Shown here piece by piece: positions 1-11,400 of a stretch of DNA of 64,000 nucleotides. The translations under genes and the position numbers were made by a program. The stretch comes from Phaeodactylum tricornutum CCAP 1055/1 (lineage: Eukaryota; Bacillariophyta; Bacillariophyceae; Surirellales; Neidiaceae). The stretch covers positions 496,001 through 560,000 of the forward strand of contig NC_011671.1 of the NCBI RefSeq assembly GCF_000150955.2, given 5' to 3'. The notes under the pieces are model-generated. The model was not told the origin of the DNA and searched no databases. It saw only the letters and a program-made list of their open reading frames with translations. Position 1 is the stretch's first letter. Each line of letters opens with the position of its first letter.

Positions 1-2463
1 AGTGCTTTTATGCACATAACATCCAGGTTGTCGTGAAAAAGAATCAGCCCATCTGCTGTACTTCTGGATAATGGTGGGCTCGCTTGGAAGTGATCTCTTA
101 AAATAGTTGTACTCTCTCTCACCCTTTCCAACTTCCCACTGATTTGTGTTTTCGAAATGTGGCCCTGGCCGCTCCTTCTTATACAATTCCTCTAACTGGT
201 CCGACAGATCATGATATCCAGGTCGATGCAGGTAAACATCCCAAATTTTTGTCCATCTCACAGAAACGTCTGTTGATTGTGGTGGTCGGTTAAGTACTTT
301 GTAGATGTGAGCACATGGAGAAGCTTGTCGTTGGAACTTGCCGCAACTACATTCCAGATAGAGTTCACCTTCAATTTCCGTAATTTTTACGATGCGGGTG
401 CGCTCAAACTGTGGAATCATAAATTGGCAAAAGTTGCTGTCGTTGAAATCCTGGTAGGTCTCGCTTGGAATTTGGTACCATGCTCGCTTTACCCAAAATT
501 CTTTTGGACCCGGGCAAAAGAGGTCATATTTTTTGGCTGCATTGAATTCATGGGATATGGTTTCCTGTATGCAATCTACTAGGTCGGATATATTGGTGTA
601 GTTTGCTGCCTTTGTCTTCTTTGTAGCATTGAGGTTATGAACTGCTTTTTGTTGCCTCTTCACTGTTCGCAATTGAGTCCCTTCGTTTATTGCCCGTGTT
701 GCTTTTGGCACCGAAAAGTTTGGCTTGACCCCATCACCCCGTCGTTTTAGAGCACTGTTCTCTGCTTCTCCGTAGGAACTTGCGGACGTGTTGAATGCTC
801 TCACGTTCAGAAAATGGTATCGAGCCCAGCGTTGCTCGTGCGGAAACAGAGAGGACGTCAAAAATGCATTTATCTGCGAAACAAGGGCACAACCCATTCC
901 GCCCAAATTTGTATCAAGTGCCTCCGGAGATTTCAGCCAGTCAATCAAAAGCCCAGTTGACAAATTGTACTCCTCTTGCGTCTCAATTTTTGTCATCCAG
1001 CTTTCTATCCACTTCAGGACCACATGGAATAGAATTTTTGCTTTTGTTCCACAGTTTCCAGTCTGTGCTTTCATAAGACTGCCGCGATAGAGTAGATGCC
1101 AATGGCATAGTTTGTGCCGACACAAGCTATACCAAGTAGGTATTGCATCTAAAAAAGTACCATACTCTCGCGGGTCTCCATCAGTAATCAATAGACGCAT
1201 TCTGTTCAGCCCCTGTTCAGGTAAGAGCTGTGGAATGCATCTTGTCCACACCCATCGGAAGGCCCAACGAGATTGTTGCGGTAGAAAGGCCCAAAGTGCT
1301 GTAAACGTGTTTTGATTTGATGTCTTTCCCGAAAACAAAAACAGCGGCCGTTTTGCATTGTTGGTACCTTCTGTCACATCTGCTACCATGATCTCGGAAT
1401 AGCGAGCAAAGATTCTTCTACTCTCGTTGTTGGTCCAGGCCACTCCTAAAAGCATTTTTTCGTTGCCCTTCAACTTGAACGCCCTCCGCGTCCTATCTAT
1501 ATAGTCATCAAGCTCTCCCCTTGGATCAATAGCATCTAGCACCTTTTCATTGAGCACTTCTTGTTGGGCAATTCCTCCAGAGATACTCCGTGTACTGGTG
1601 TGTAGGTGCCGACGTCCAGTTTTTGCCCTCTGCTTGTAAACAGTGAATAAAGGGGAATCTGGTTCATCATATATGGCACAGAAGCTGACATCCGGGGTGC
1701 TCTCAAGATAAGCTAGAAGTTGATCCGCTTGCGTCGTGAAATTATCGTTTGCACCAAATTTGTTCCGTTCACCTTTTTCAGCTTGCATCCGTATATTTTT
1801 TAGAGATGAACCTGACAAGATATCTCCAGTTCGTATGTTCAGCAGCCGCCCAATCACGCTTGGTGGGGCATTACTTTTTGCTGCATCAAGTGCTATTTTT
1901 ACTTCACCACCGTCAATATAGGAAATACTCTTTTTTACCTCACATGGATCCATTGGTAAATGATGACAGTGAAACCTGCAGCTGCCTTTTACACCTCCAA
2001 AAAGACACCATTGTTTATGTTCTGTCATCCAAAAAATACTGAACCGAAAAGGACACTCTTTTCCCTTTTGTGGACGTATGAAGGAAACGTTGCGATGTTT
2101 TATAGCCACATTGGATAGACTGTTTTGTTTTGTTTTGTACCTATCCGCATCATGGGATCTACTTCTAAAGCATTCAAAACGTAGTCGCCTCTTTTTTGCA
2201 TCCCATCCTCGTTCGACTAAGGGAAACTTTCCATTTGCAGCAGCAATCTTAATGGCCTTGGCTAGACTATTTCGGCAATTTGAGGTAGAGTCGTATCCTT
2301 CCGGAAACATAAAACACTCTCCAATGCGTTTACAATCTAGACCAATGTAATCGCATAGATTAACTTCCTGCCCTTCTTTCGATGGAAAAGGGATGCACTC
2401 AGTCATCCACTCCTTCTTGCTGGCAATGTTGTTGTCAAGCAATTGCTTCAAAGAGCAATCCAT
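1..2463 (-). mobile_element. Mutator-like (MULE) transposase with FAR1-like zinc finger, DDE core and SWIM finger; partial at left edge
   Basis: Reading the minus strand from ATG at 2463 gives 821 codons without a stop down to base 1, so the C-terminus lies outside the window. An in-frame TGA lies about 30 bp upstream of that ATG, which supports the start. The order of parts is typical of Mutator/FAR1-type transposases. Near residues 115-165 there is a Cys/His-rich FAR1/WRKY-GCM1-like finger (KECPFRF, then CHHL). Near 360 is MVADVTEGTN with the first catalytic Asp, near 426 ITDGD with the second, followed by CRHKLCHWHL. Near 700 is a SWIM finger (CSCGKF...CAHI). Seen: the intact frame and motifs. 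Inferred: a recent, possibly active DNA transposon; a domesticated FAR1-like regulator is the alternative. Terminal repeats cannot be placed because one end is missing. Confidence 0.85.
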
Positions 2464-2951
2464 GTTGCAATAGAAGGGCACCTGCAACGCAATTTTTCAT
2501 TCAACTATGGTGACCTATATCATTGTCAACATTCTGTTTGGGGGCTTTGCCGGCTTGGCATTGCTCTTTTGAATCCCAATAGGCCTCAAGCAATGGCCTC
2601 AAGCAACCTCGCTTTACAGAGTCGTGGGTGTGGGTTTTATTCACGAAAAGGGGTGCGTACTAGCCATCCCCTCATGATCTGAGAGAATGAACTTTTCATC
2701 TCTGATTGGGCTGGTGTCCATTGGTTTCTATCCGTCCTCAGACAGAGTGATAAATATATGTTAGGTCAAAGGTAAATGTCACTACGACTATCGACCTTCT
2801 TTGCAGACGACTGATTCACTGTCGCAATCAACAGCGGTATCATGGGACAGCAGAAGGAAGGCGTCCTGGAATTCCTTTGCCGCAGGCAGCCAATAAACTT
2901 ACTTCCATCGATTCGATTTATCCCTGGGTATAGCTTTAATCGACGACGACG
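2464..2951. other. Intergenic, probable transposon 5' flank and complex I promoter
   Basis: No supported gene. A short direct repeat, CCTCAAGCAA, occurs twice about 13 bp apart near 2583-2607. This could be part of a transposon sub-terminal region, but no matching end is visible. The part next to 2952 should hold the promoter of the complex I gene. Confidence 0.4.
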
Positions 2952-4529
2952 ATGATGATATTGTCCTCTACCGCCGCTCGTGCAACTGCCAAGGCTTTGA
3001 GTCGACCCGGTTCTCGGGCGTTGGCTTCGCAAGCGGAACACAACTTGACGAGGTGAGTTGGGCACTAAATAGACGTAGAAATATGGACTCCAGGAAATTT
3101 CGCCATTCCGAATGCTCACATTCTCATCACGCATATTCTCTCTCCCAGTGGTTTTAACTTTTTATCCGACCAAGACCGTATTTTTACCAATTTGTACGGC
3201 GAGCAGGATTGGCGTTTGCCCGACGCCATTAAGCGCGGTGATTACCACTTGACGAAGGAAATCATGTGCATGGGTCCGGACTGGATTATCCAGGAAATCA
3301 AGGACAGTGGGCTCCGGGGACGCGGTGGAGCCGGCTTTCCCTCCGGGCTTAAGTGGAGTTTTATGCCCAAGGAGACAGACGGAAGACCCTCCTTTCTGGT
3401 TGTCAACGCGGACGAGTCCGAACCCGGTACCTGTAAGGACCGCGAAATCATGCGCAAGGACCCGCACAAACTCATTGAAGGTTGCATCCTGGCGGGCTAC
3501 GCAATGCGTGCCCGAGCAGCCTACATTTACATTCGTGGAGAGTATTTCAACGAAGCCGTAGTGCTGGATGAAGCCATCCACGAAGCGTACGCCGCCGGAC
3601 TCCTCGGGAAGAACGCCTGTGGTTCGGGGTACGACTATGACATCTACCTCCATCGAGGTGCCGGCGCCTATATTTGTGGAGAAGAAACGGCTTTGATTGA
3701 AAGTCTAGAAGGCAAGCAAGGAAAACCTCGTCTCAAGCCTCCGTTCCCGGCGGGTGTCGGTTTGTTTGGATGCCCCTCGACGGTAACCAACGTGGAAACC
3801 GTGGCCGTGGCCCCGACGATTCTTCGTCGCGGTGCGTCCTGGTTCGCCTCCTTTGGGAACGAAAACAACCGCGGCACCAAACTCTTTGCGATTTCCGGTC
3901 ACGTCAAGAACCCCATGGTCGTGGAAGAAAGCATGTCCATCCCGCTCCGTGACTTGATTGACAAACATTGCGGTGGTATGCGCAACGGCTGGGAGTCCGT
4001 CCAAGCCTGCATTCCGGGTGGTTCCTCGGTCCCGGTCCTCAACAAGGACCAGTGCGGCGAAGCGCTGATGGAGTTTGACGACTTGCGCGCCAAAGGATCT
4101 GGTCTCGGTACGGCCGCTGTGACAATGTTCGACAACACGGTCGACATGGTGGGTGCCATTCGTCGCTTGTCGCACTTTTACAAGCACGAGTCCTGCGGTC
4201 AGTGTACACCCTGTCGCGAAGGCACGGGCTGGCTGGAAGATATTCTCATTCGGATGGAAAAGGGAGACGCCGACAAGCGCGAAATCCCTATGCTTGAGGA
4301 AATATCCCGCCAGATTGAAGGCCACACGATTTGCGCCCTCGGGGACGCCGCCGCCTGGCCTGTACAGGGACTTCTGCGTCACTTCAAAAAAGATATCGAA
4401 GACCGTATTGACAATCCAAAAGGCTTTGATCACGAAGCCGCTTTTCAAAAGGCCTGGAGTGGCGATCCTTTCGACAACAACGCCTGGACTAAGGAACACG
4501 GTGACGGCAAGACCTACGCCGCGGCGTAA
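2952..4529 (+). CDS. NDUFV1: NADH:ubiquinone oxidoreductase 51 kDa flavoprotein subunit (complex I), mitochondrial
   Basis: Two exons, 2952-3052 and 3149-4529, joined through a GTGAGT...CAG intron of 96 bp, give 493 residues. Exon 1 supplies a mitochondrial presequence rich in Ser, Ala and Arg; an in-frame TAA at 2937 fixes the ATG at 2952. The mature protein opens with the family's [11 protein letters not shown]. The NADH/FMN site is seen as [13 protein letters not shown] and [19 protein letters not shown]. The N3 [4Fe-4S] ligands are in [12 protein letters not shown], with the fourth Cys in [10 protein letters not shown]. This subunit takes electrons from NADH to FMN at the tip of the matrix arm. 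Length and motifs are normal. A long open antisense frame across the exon is a shadow. Confidence 0.97.
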
Positions 4530-5176
4530 TAAAACGGAATTGTGCAATGGATAAGAGTAGGAATATCGTTGACTGAAAATACCTCATTCCAACAATATAC
4601 CGTAGGACCCTCCCTCTCTAGCTGGAGTGTATGCACTCGTTCTTCTCTCACTTTCCGTTTTCGGGTAGTGGTAGCTTCGGATGAGATCGTTGGCGGTTTG
4701 TCTGTAGGATTGGGTGTGTGAGAAGATTGTCTGTCCATGACGCATGCGCGTAGGAAACGAACAAATCTTGCCCGCTGCATGGCCCGTGCCGTGCCGTACG
4801 ATACCACCAGGTCCTTTTCACCCCTGCCAACGAGTGACCCCGCGAAGGATATCCCTTTTGGAATTTCGAGCCGTAGCTACTCTAGCGATTGGTGGATGTT
4901 GTTGACACCGCGATCCAACGAACCCAAAAACTGTGGTCTCGATCCACACGCCAACACCGACGGACACACACCACCGCATTGACTGTGAATTCATACCTTC
5001 CGCGTACGTTTTCAATAGCATTCGCTCTCTTTAGTAGTCTCCACCGGAACTCCTTGCTAGTAGTAGCTGCGACTGCGACTACTAATACTACTCATACATT
5101 TACTTGCAATTACAGCTAGCTGCTATCCATTCCGGTATCCATTTCTTTTATCTATCCATTGATCCATCCGGCTAGC
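4530..5176. other. Intergenic, promoter region of the PsbP-like gene
   Basis: No gene seen. It holds the 3' end of the complex I gene and the upstream region of the PsbP gene, including one TGACTGTGA copy at 4980. Confidence 0.5.
4980..4988 (+). promoter_or_regulatory. TGACTGTGA motif, 197 bp before the PsbP-like start codon
   Basis: Copy of a 9-mer that recurs far above chance in this window, same orientation as the gene. A regulatory role is inferred only from frequency and placement. Confidence 0.35.
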
Positions 5177-6124
5177 ATGCGGATCCTCTCAACTTCCATC
5201 GCGACCGCCGTATGGGTGCTTCTGTCCAGCCAAGAATCCTTCGGGTTCTCCGTACGTCCCACAATTTCCCACCGGATGACAACCGCATCGATCGGCAGTG
5301 GCACTCACGGTAGTACGCGTCTGTGGGCGTCGTCTCCGGGAAACAACGACGACGATTCGCGTCGCGACTTTCTGACGCGATCGCTCGCGACGGCCGCCTT
5401 GGCGAGCGGCGGATGGTTTACCGGTACGGGCGTCGGCTACGTGGCTGATCCTCCCGCCGCCGCATGGGCCTTGACGGGCGTCAAAAAGGTCAACGCCAAA
5501 TTGGCCGGTTACGGCTTGCCCCTCGTGAGCAACGTTCCCGACGGACTCACGCCGCTGCTGGAAATCTACGGCAAGGGTGTGAATCGGTTCCCAGTCCTCG
5601 TGCAGTTCAATTATCCCGTTACCTGGGTCGTTACCACGCCCAGTAATAATGTGAATGGTGAAGACGGCACGGTCCAGGCTGGGGAATACAATAAGGGCGA
5701 CACAGCCACATTCTTTTTGTACTCGGAACCCGGCAACATCAAGGACGTTACAACGCAGTCCAAGGAGTTCTTCGAAAAGGCCCTCATGCGGTCCATTGGA
5801 CAAAAGGGCGACAACATGTACCAAAATTTCAAAGTTACCAAGCTGGAACCCACCGTCAAGGACGGAAAGCCCTACATGATCGCCGATTTCAAGTACCAAC
5901 TTCTGACCGGCGCCGGCTTTGAAGTCGATCGTAAGGGTGTGGCTAGTATTACCAGTCAAGGGGATGCTGTCGAAGTCTTGTGGGCCGCCTCCACCGCCAT
6001 TCGGTACAAGAAAACCGAAGAAACACTGCGGAACATTGTCGCGAGCTTTCGTTGTTACGCGGACGGGCTCAACTTTTCGGATGAACTCGTTGGTAGCGCC
6101 GCCTCTCGGGGATTGGACGGATAG
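5177..6124 (+). CDS. PsbP-domain protein, thylakoid lumen
   Basis: 315 residues from ATG 5177; the frame is open a little further upstream but without an ATG. The N-terminus has three targeting parts. First is a signal peptide (residues about 1-25) ending in ESFGFSV, which fits the AFAP-type cleavage motif of diatom plastid proteins. Next is a Ser/Thr-rich transit segment. Then comes a twin-arginine signal, SRRDFLTRSLATAALASGG, ending near AAWA. This predicts Tat-dependent export to the thylakoid lumen. The remaining 200 residues match the PsbP fold (FNYPVTWVV, KGDTATFFLYSEP, the C-terminal IVASFRC). PsbP-family proteins assist the oxygen-evolving side of photosystem II or its assembly; whether this is a true PsbP or a PPD/PPL-like paralogue cannot be decided here. 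Confidence 0.88.
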   Translation: MRILSTSIATAVWVLLSSQESFGFSVRPTISHRMTTASIGSGTHGSTRLWASSPGNNDDDSRRDFLTRSLATAALASGGWFTGTGVGYVADPPAAAWALTGVKKVNAKLAGYGLPLVSNVPDGLTPLLEIYGKGVNRFPVLVQFNYPVTWVVTTPSNNVNGEDGTVQAGEYNKGDTATFFLYSEPGNIKDVTTQSKEFFEKALMRSIGQKGDNMYQNFKVTKLEPTVKDGKPYMIADFKYQLLTGAGFEVDRKGVASITSQGDAVEVLWAASTAIRYKKTEETLRNIVASFRCYADGLNFSDELVGSAASRGLDG

Positions 6125-6387
6125 TAATCCTCATACGTTGCGCATTTAAAGAGAAGATCAACTATCAAGGTGCGCACCACAAACGTGTTTTTGTGATGTT
6201 GATCAAAGAAACGTTGCTGCGGAAAGACAAGAGAGCAAGTCGAACAGACCAAGGAGACTACAGCGAGTATGTAGAGTAACAACGGCCGTGATGCTAGTGG
6301 TAGTAATGCTAATTCCAAAATTAACGAGCGAATTAGGTCGTGCTTTGTCCACATTCTATCAAAATGCAGTGGAAGGTATACAACTTG

Positions 6388-8223
6388 TTACACTCGTGGT
6401 CTTTTGCAATCAACCGTTTCCAACTCCACGGCGGCGTCTTGATCCAAATTTGTCAAAACTTGCAAAACCTTGCGACGTAGAGCTGCCAAACACATCTTCT
6501 CTTCCACACAAATTGTCAACCCATACTGGAGTCGTCGTTCCGTCGTCCAGTCCAGCGTGCCAAAACATTTCCCATCTTTCTTGGAAGTTTCTTGCTTCAG
6601 CAACTCGCGTAACTGTCTCTGATCCTCTTTGAGTGTGCGACCCTTGACGAGTGTCTCGTATCCTGTGAGCTTTGTTTCGATTATACGCAACAAGCTGGTA
6701 CAGACTAGTTTTCCCAAAAAGTAATCTTCCAGAATGCTCCGATCCAACAAGCCCGACGCGGCTTCTTGGTAGGCACACTGAGGTAAAAAAGGCAGACAGC
6801 ACAACGTGACGAGCTCGTCCGTCAAAGGATTCGCGGCATCAATGAGTAAGTCATCCGAAATAAAATCCGCTTGCCGCGACCGATCCACCGCGACACTCCA
6901 GACTTCGTCTTCCATGTTCTGAGCCTCCATGGATGCTGCCAGTTTGGTGGGAAGACTCATTTCTTCGATTACTTGGAAGCAACCTTCCATGACTTCTTGT
7001 TTGCGTAGAATAGCGGGTGACAAAGTATGCATGGTCAAGTCGTTCGTAGATGGTTCGGGAGCAGTACTATTACAGCGGTTCATCATTGTTGCGCGAGGAA
7101 CGAATCCGAATGTTTGCAAAAATTGGCTAGCCGTCAAATCATCACCATAGCTGTGAAGTATTTCTTCCCCCAAAGCAATTTCCCGCTCGGCAATCATAAC
7201 AAAGGCGTCAGGAAAGCGTTGCAAACTTGTACAGCGGAGTTCGGTGCTGTGATTCAACAAATCAATGAGAGGCAACAGGAACGGACCGGGGTAGGCTGGT
7301 TTGGTACGAGAAGTGTCGCCCTGTACTCGCTGTTTGTGCAAAGACGATTGCTTGGACTCCTCTATTGCTGTTGTGGATAAATGAAAGCCTCGAGTGGAAA
7401 GACACTGACAAGCAACGGAAAAACGATTATACTCGTGTAGCAAGTGATGCAGTTGATTGTTCTCATCTGCATCAATGTCTGTGGCTTGGTGCGATTCCAC
7501 AGCAAGGATACCACAATAGACTAAATAAGGTCGTATCTGTTCCTTAAATCGTTCTTGCATACTTTTCTCGCTGATTTGCCAACCCACGGCCGCACCTCCC
7601 TGTGTACTCGTACCGTTCAGGTAATCGTGAATTTCTGCCGTCGACCATTCCCATACCGTTTCGTAAAAGGTCGGTAGTGAGGCGAAATACGGATAAAAGG
7701 CTTCGTCTTCCTGTGCCTCCCAAAAGGCGGCCAAACAACGCAACCATGGAGATGCCTGTCGCTGAAATTCACTTGTCGTTTTTCTTGCTTTTACAGCACA
7801 ATCGCTGTTAGCGGTGGATTGATTCTCCGTCTTTATATTCCACGTCGTTGGTAGCGTCTCTTCGTCGTCTCCATGAATAGCATGCGATACAGGCAATCGG
7901 ATCAAAATTTCACCCTTGTGGATTGGACTTATTGCGAACACTCCGCGATGATCAGCCTCAATCGTCCGCAGAGTCAAGGCCGGGTGGACGGTACCTCGAT
8001 CATCCCCGTCCGTCTCGTTATGTTGGCTTGCATCACGATGTATCCAGGTAACCAAATTCTTCCACACTGTAGCATCGTCCTTTGACGCGGTGGTCGCGTC
8101 GTCTGTCATTATCGCTCGCTTCAGGCTAAAAGAAGCAGGTGACTGTGAGAATGAAATAACGGAGGGCTGGAAATACCAAATCGGCGGGCCACAATGGAAT
8201 TGATATGGCGAGCGTCGATCCAT
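6388..8223 (-). CDS. SET-domain protein lysine methyltransferase of the RuBisCO-LSMT/SETD3 class
   Basis: Up to 611 residues from ATG 8223. An ATG at 8109 (residue 39) is an alternative start; the extra 38 residues are not family-like, and a TGACTGTGA copy at 8140 would then fall in the leader. The SET core is split in the way of this class: HPALTLRTIEADHRGVFA with KGEILIRLP near residues 80-115, then a long helical insert, then PLIDLLNHS and GEEILHSYGDDLTASQFLQTFGFV around 310-370. The C-terminal 200 residues fit the substrate-binding helical domain. The family uses S-adenosylmethionine to methylate lysine or histidine in non-histone proteins. No plastid presequence is obvious, so a cytosolic or nuclear substrate is likelier than RuBisCO. 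Confidence 0.88.
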   Translation of the reverse strand: MDRRSPYQFHCGPPIWYFQPSVISFSQSPASFSLKRAIMTDDATTASKDDATVWKNLVTWIHRDASQHNETDGDDRGTVHPALTLRTIEADHRGVFAISPIHKGEILIRLPVSHAIHGDDEETLPTTWNIKTENQSTANSDCAVKARKTTSEFQRQASPWLRCLAAFWEAQEDEAFYPYFASLPTFYETVWEWSTAEIHDYLNGTSTQGGAAVGWQISEKSMQERFKEQIRPYLVYCGILAVESHQATDIDADENNQLHHLLHEYNRFSVACQCLSTRGFHLSTTAIEESKQSSLHKQRVQGDTSRTKPAYPGPFLLPLIDLLNHSTELRCTSLQRFPDAFVMIAEREIALGEEILHSYGDDLTASQFLQTFGFVPRATMMNRCNSTAPEPSTNDLTMHTLSPAILRKQEVMEGCFQVIEEMSLPTKLAASMEAQNMEDEVWSVAVDRSRQADFISDDLLIDAANPLTDELVTLCCLPFLPQCAYQEAASGLLDRSILEDYFLGKLVCTSLLRIIETKLTGYETLVKGRTLKEDQRQLRELLKQETSKKDGKCFGTLDWTTERRLQYGLTICVEEKMCLAALRRKVLQVLTNLDQDAAVELETVDCKRPRV

Positions 8224-8455
8224 TTTGGAAAGGTAGTCCGGTTTTTTTTTTAAAGGCTTTTTTCGTAAATGAAGTCATAACATTATAAAGAATTTGCAAT
8301 TACATATCGGTGAATACTTTACAGCTTGTGTAATGTAAGTAGGAGAACAAAGCAATACCCATAATAATCTTTCCTTTCGCAGTCAACCCATAACATATTG
8401 TCGTCTAAATGTCAATTCAGTATTGTTCTACAATTTACACAATTTATGTAACTGT

Positions 8456-11400
8456 TTAAATGAATCTTTTCTTGGTAGTGTAGAGTCCAATGTAAGCGTC
8501 CGTCGCTCCAGCCGCAAGCATGGGTTTGAAACGATGGAATGCAAGGCAGCTCACCGGTCCGATCCGGTGACTCGCCATTTTGCCGTGGTACCGCATGACC
8601 TGGAATGCGTCGCCGTCCAGAGTCAATAACTTAATGAACTGAGCGTGCGATCCAGTGGCCAGTATTGGAATCTTCGAGTGGACCGCAAAGCTCGTCATGG
8701 TGCTTCTCTGTGCAGCAAATGTTCGAATACTTGAAGACATACGTAAGTCCCAAATCTTTATTTCCCCGGATATTGTTCCCGAAATGAGCTCGTAACGGTT
8801 TCCATACGCAGTGAACGAAGTCGAAACGACCCAAGTCTTGTGTTCAGAAAACTCAGTAGCTCTCTTTCGGCGAGGTCGTGTAGGTTGGCTAGACTGCAAG
8901 CTACTGCCTGCCTGGTTGGTGCGAATATCAAATATCCTCAAAGCTCCATCGCTAAAACCGCCGACAACGATATCCTGTCCAATGCCTTGATATCCTTTAG
9001 GCCCGGGCCCCATTCCAAGTTCATCGTAATCCCAAGCAGTCGTCAAAGTTGTCAGGTTTGCGTCTGTGTTGGTCTCAAATTGATTAGAAAGTTTTTCCGA
9101 TTCTAGATCCCAGCAGCGCAGAGTCTTGCTGCTGCCACCAGCCAACAATGTCCCACTGTACGATTGCCATTCGCAAATGAGTCCACTACCGCGTTGTCCC
9201 GCTGTCATGGGAGCGGCTTGAAAGGCTGAGATCAACTTGGCAGGTGTTCTGCATGCCTCTCCGTTGCTCTCAAGGAGGTTGCCCCACACGTGAACGTTGC
9301 CAGTGTCGCCGCCAACCATGAAAAGACTGGATGCGTGTTCATTGATCCAAGCCGATGTAGTCAATCGAGCCTTTTTTGTTTTGCTATTGAGAAATTTCGT
9401 AAGCTGTTTGCCGGAGTTTGTGCACCACATTGAAACGGCATCTGACGCGCCGCAAGCCATCAGTACATCTTCATAAGCATGAAACCGAACCATAGACGTC
9501 ATCTTGACTCCTTCGTTGCGTAAAAGCATGTTTTCTTGTAGCTCCAGCTCGCCCTTTTTCAAAGTGGCTTCTTCTTCTACTGCTAGCAAAGCATCCTCGC
9601 TTTCTTGTTCGTAAAGCATTTCTTCTATACTTTTTCCTTTCGGGCCGGAAAGTTTCGGTGCTAGCAAAGCATATCGATCCGACAGTTTTCTGGCGTTTTC
9701 GCGAACCGAGAAGTTCCGTCGCTCCAAGTAGATCTTTGCTGCGCCTTCAGGACTGAGAGGGTCTGTATCAGCTGGAGTATCATCATCTACAAACTCAAAG
9801 TTTATGTCGAAAGAGTCCCTTTTCCACTCGAAAAATTGAGACTTCGGAAGTATGTAATGTACGGGACCGCCTTTAACCATATCTTCCTTTAAGACTCCAG
9901 ATAAATTCATATCAAGGGCATTCTGCTCCATCGAGTGAGCTGTGTTCCTACCTGTTATAGATTCTGAAGCAACGCGACGTAGATCGGCTTGGGGTGACTT
10001 TTGCATGACGGCGGAGGGTTGCTGAGTGGGGGCTTCGCTAAGTGGTGGAGTTGAATCGATAGAATGGCCCGCAATGCCATCGGAGTCCTGCTCCTCTTCG
10101 ATCCCTGTCAAATTTGATGCCAGTTTCTCAGCGCGCAGCGCTAGACTCTGGCGCCCCTTGTCATCCCGATCGCTGGTAGTCAATCGGCGGCGAAGTAAAT
10201 GCTCAAAGACTACGCACACGATATCGTTTGCCGCCTTAGCAATGAAAGGAAAGGGGTCATTGTGCTGCAATAACCGCAAGATGCTCCAAACCAGTGCAAA
10301 ACGATCGCCTGTTTTGAGATCAACGGCAGGAGGCAAAGAAACATACATATTTCTATCTTCATTGCTTGCTGCGGTGGAGGCAACGGATACAAAGGCATCA
10401 AGATATTTTCCAACTGCTCGTGCTAGACCGAGTGTAGCTTCGTACCGTACTACAACACTCGCGTCTTCAACTGCTTTCAATAAGACCTCAATCGTTAACA
10501 AATCTAGATCGAGTCGTTGATGATCTTCATAAACTGACGGGCTGAGTTGCCGCTGCTCGAGTATCGGTCTGTTCTGAAAAGTGTCGGCGTCAAGAAGAGG
10601 TTGCTTCGCCTGCGGGTTCATCAAGCCACCACCGGTCAGAAAGCCACTGGGTCTATTGACATTGGGAGAAGGATTAGGCGTCTGGCCCTGCACCATGTAC
10701 TGGGGTTGCATTTCTTGTACGTTTTGTGATTGCATTTGCATAGGCTGTTGGTTCAGACCAGCTCCCGGCTGCGCTGTAAAGTACTGACCATGAAGAGGTG
10801 CCATCGGTTGCCCAGGAAATGGAACACCTTGGACAGAGTGAAGTTGTCGGGGCCGCCACTGAAGGCTCGATGTACCACCTTGGGAAATGAAGGTTGGCTT
10901 TAGGGCTCCCGGTACCGTAGTCGCGGGAACACTTTGCTGAAGTTGCTGAGGGTTTAGTGCGGGGGTAGACTGGAACGGTACTCTGTATTGACCTGGGTTG
11001 TTCTGAATCGGCAGTGAGTGACTTTTCCCTGTTTGTTCATTTTTCGCGGAAGTACCGAGGAGGCAACCAAGAGCATAGCAAACTGCGGCTCGCACGTCCG
11101 GATCTTGGTCACTCATTCGCACAAATAGGCGTGAATGTACACCAGCGTTGTACGCTTCAGCCTGCGTTGCATTGTTGTCTTTCATCATATTCGCGATGCA
11201 AATACATAACCAAAGTCGAAAGCGCGCTGGCAAATAAAGTTCCATATCGTCATACTGACATTTTTCTGTTTTTTCGTAAGCAGAAAAGAGCGCGCAGAAA
11301 TGATTATGGAGGCGAAGTCGAACACATTCGGACTGCCCCATAGGGTAACCACAGCAAGTAATGGACAAGTCGAACGCAGCCAAGGTTCGCTCCCGAGCGG

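Noticed and set aside
3705-4547. Open frame of 280 codons on the minus strand across the complex I gene
   Set aside because: Shadow of the GC-biased sense codons; no family features, and the sense gene is certain.
5189-5959. Open frame of 256 codons antisense to the PsbP-like gene
   Set aside because: Shadow frame with low-complexity composition; no motifs.
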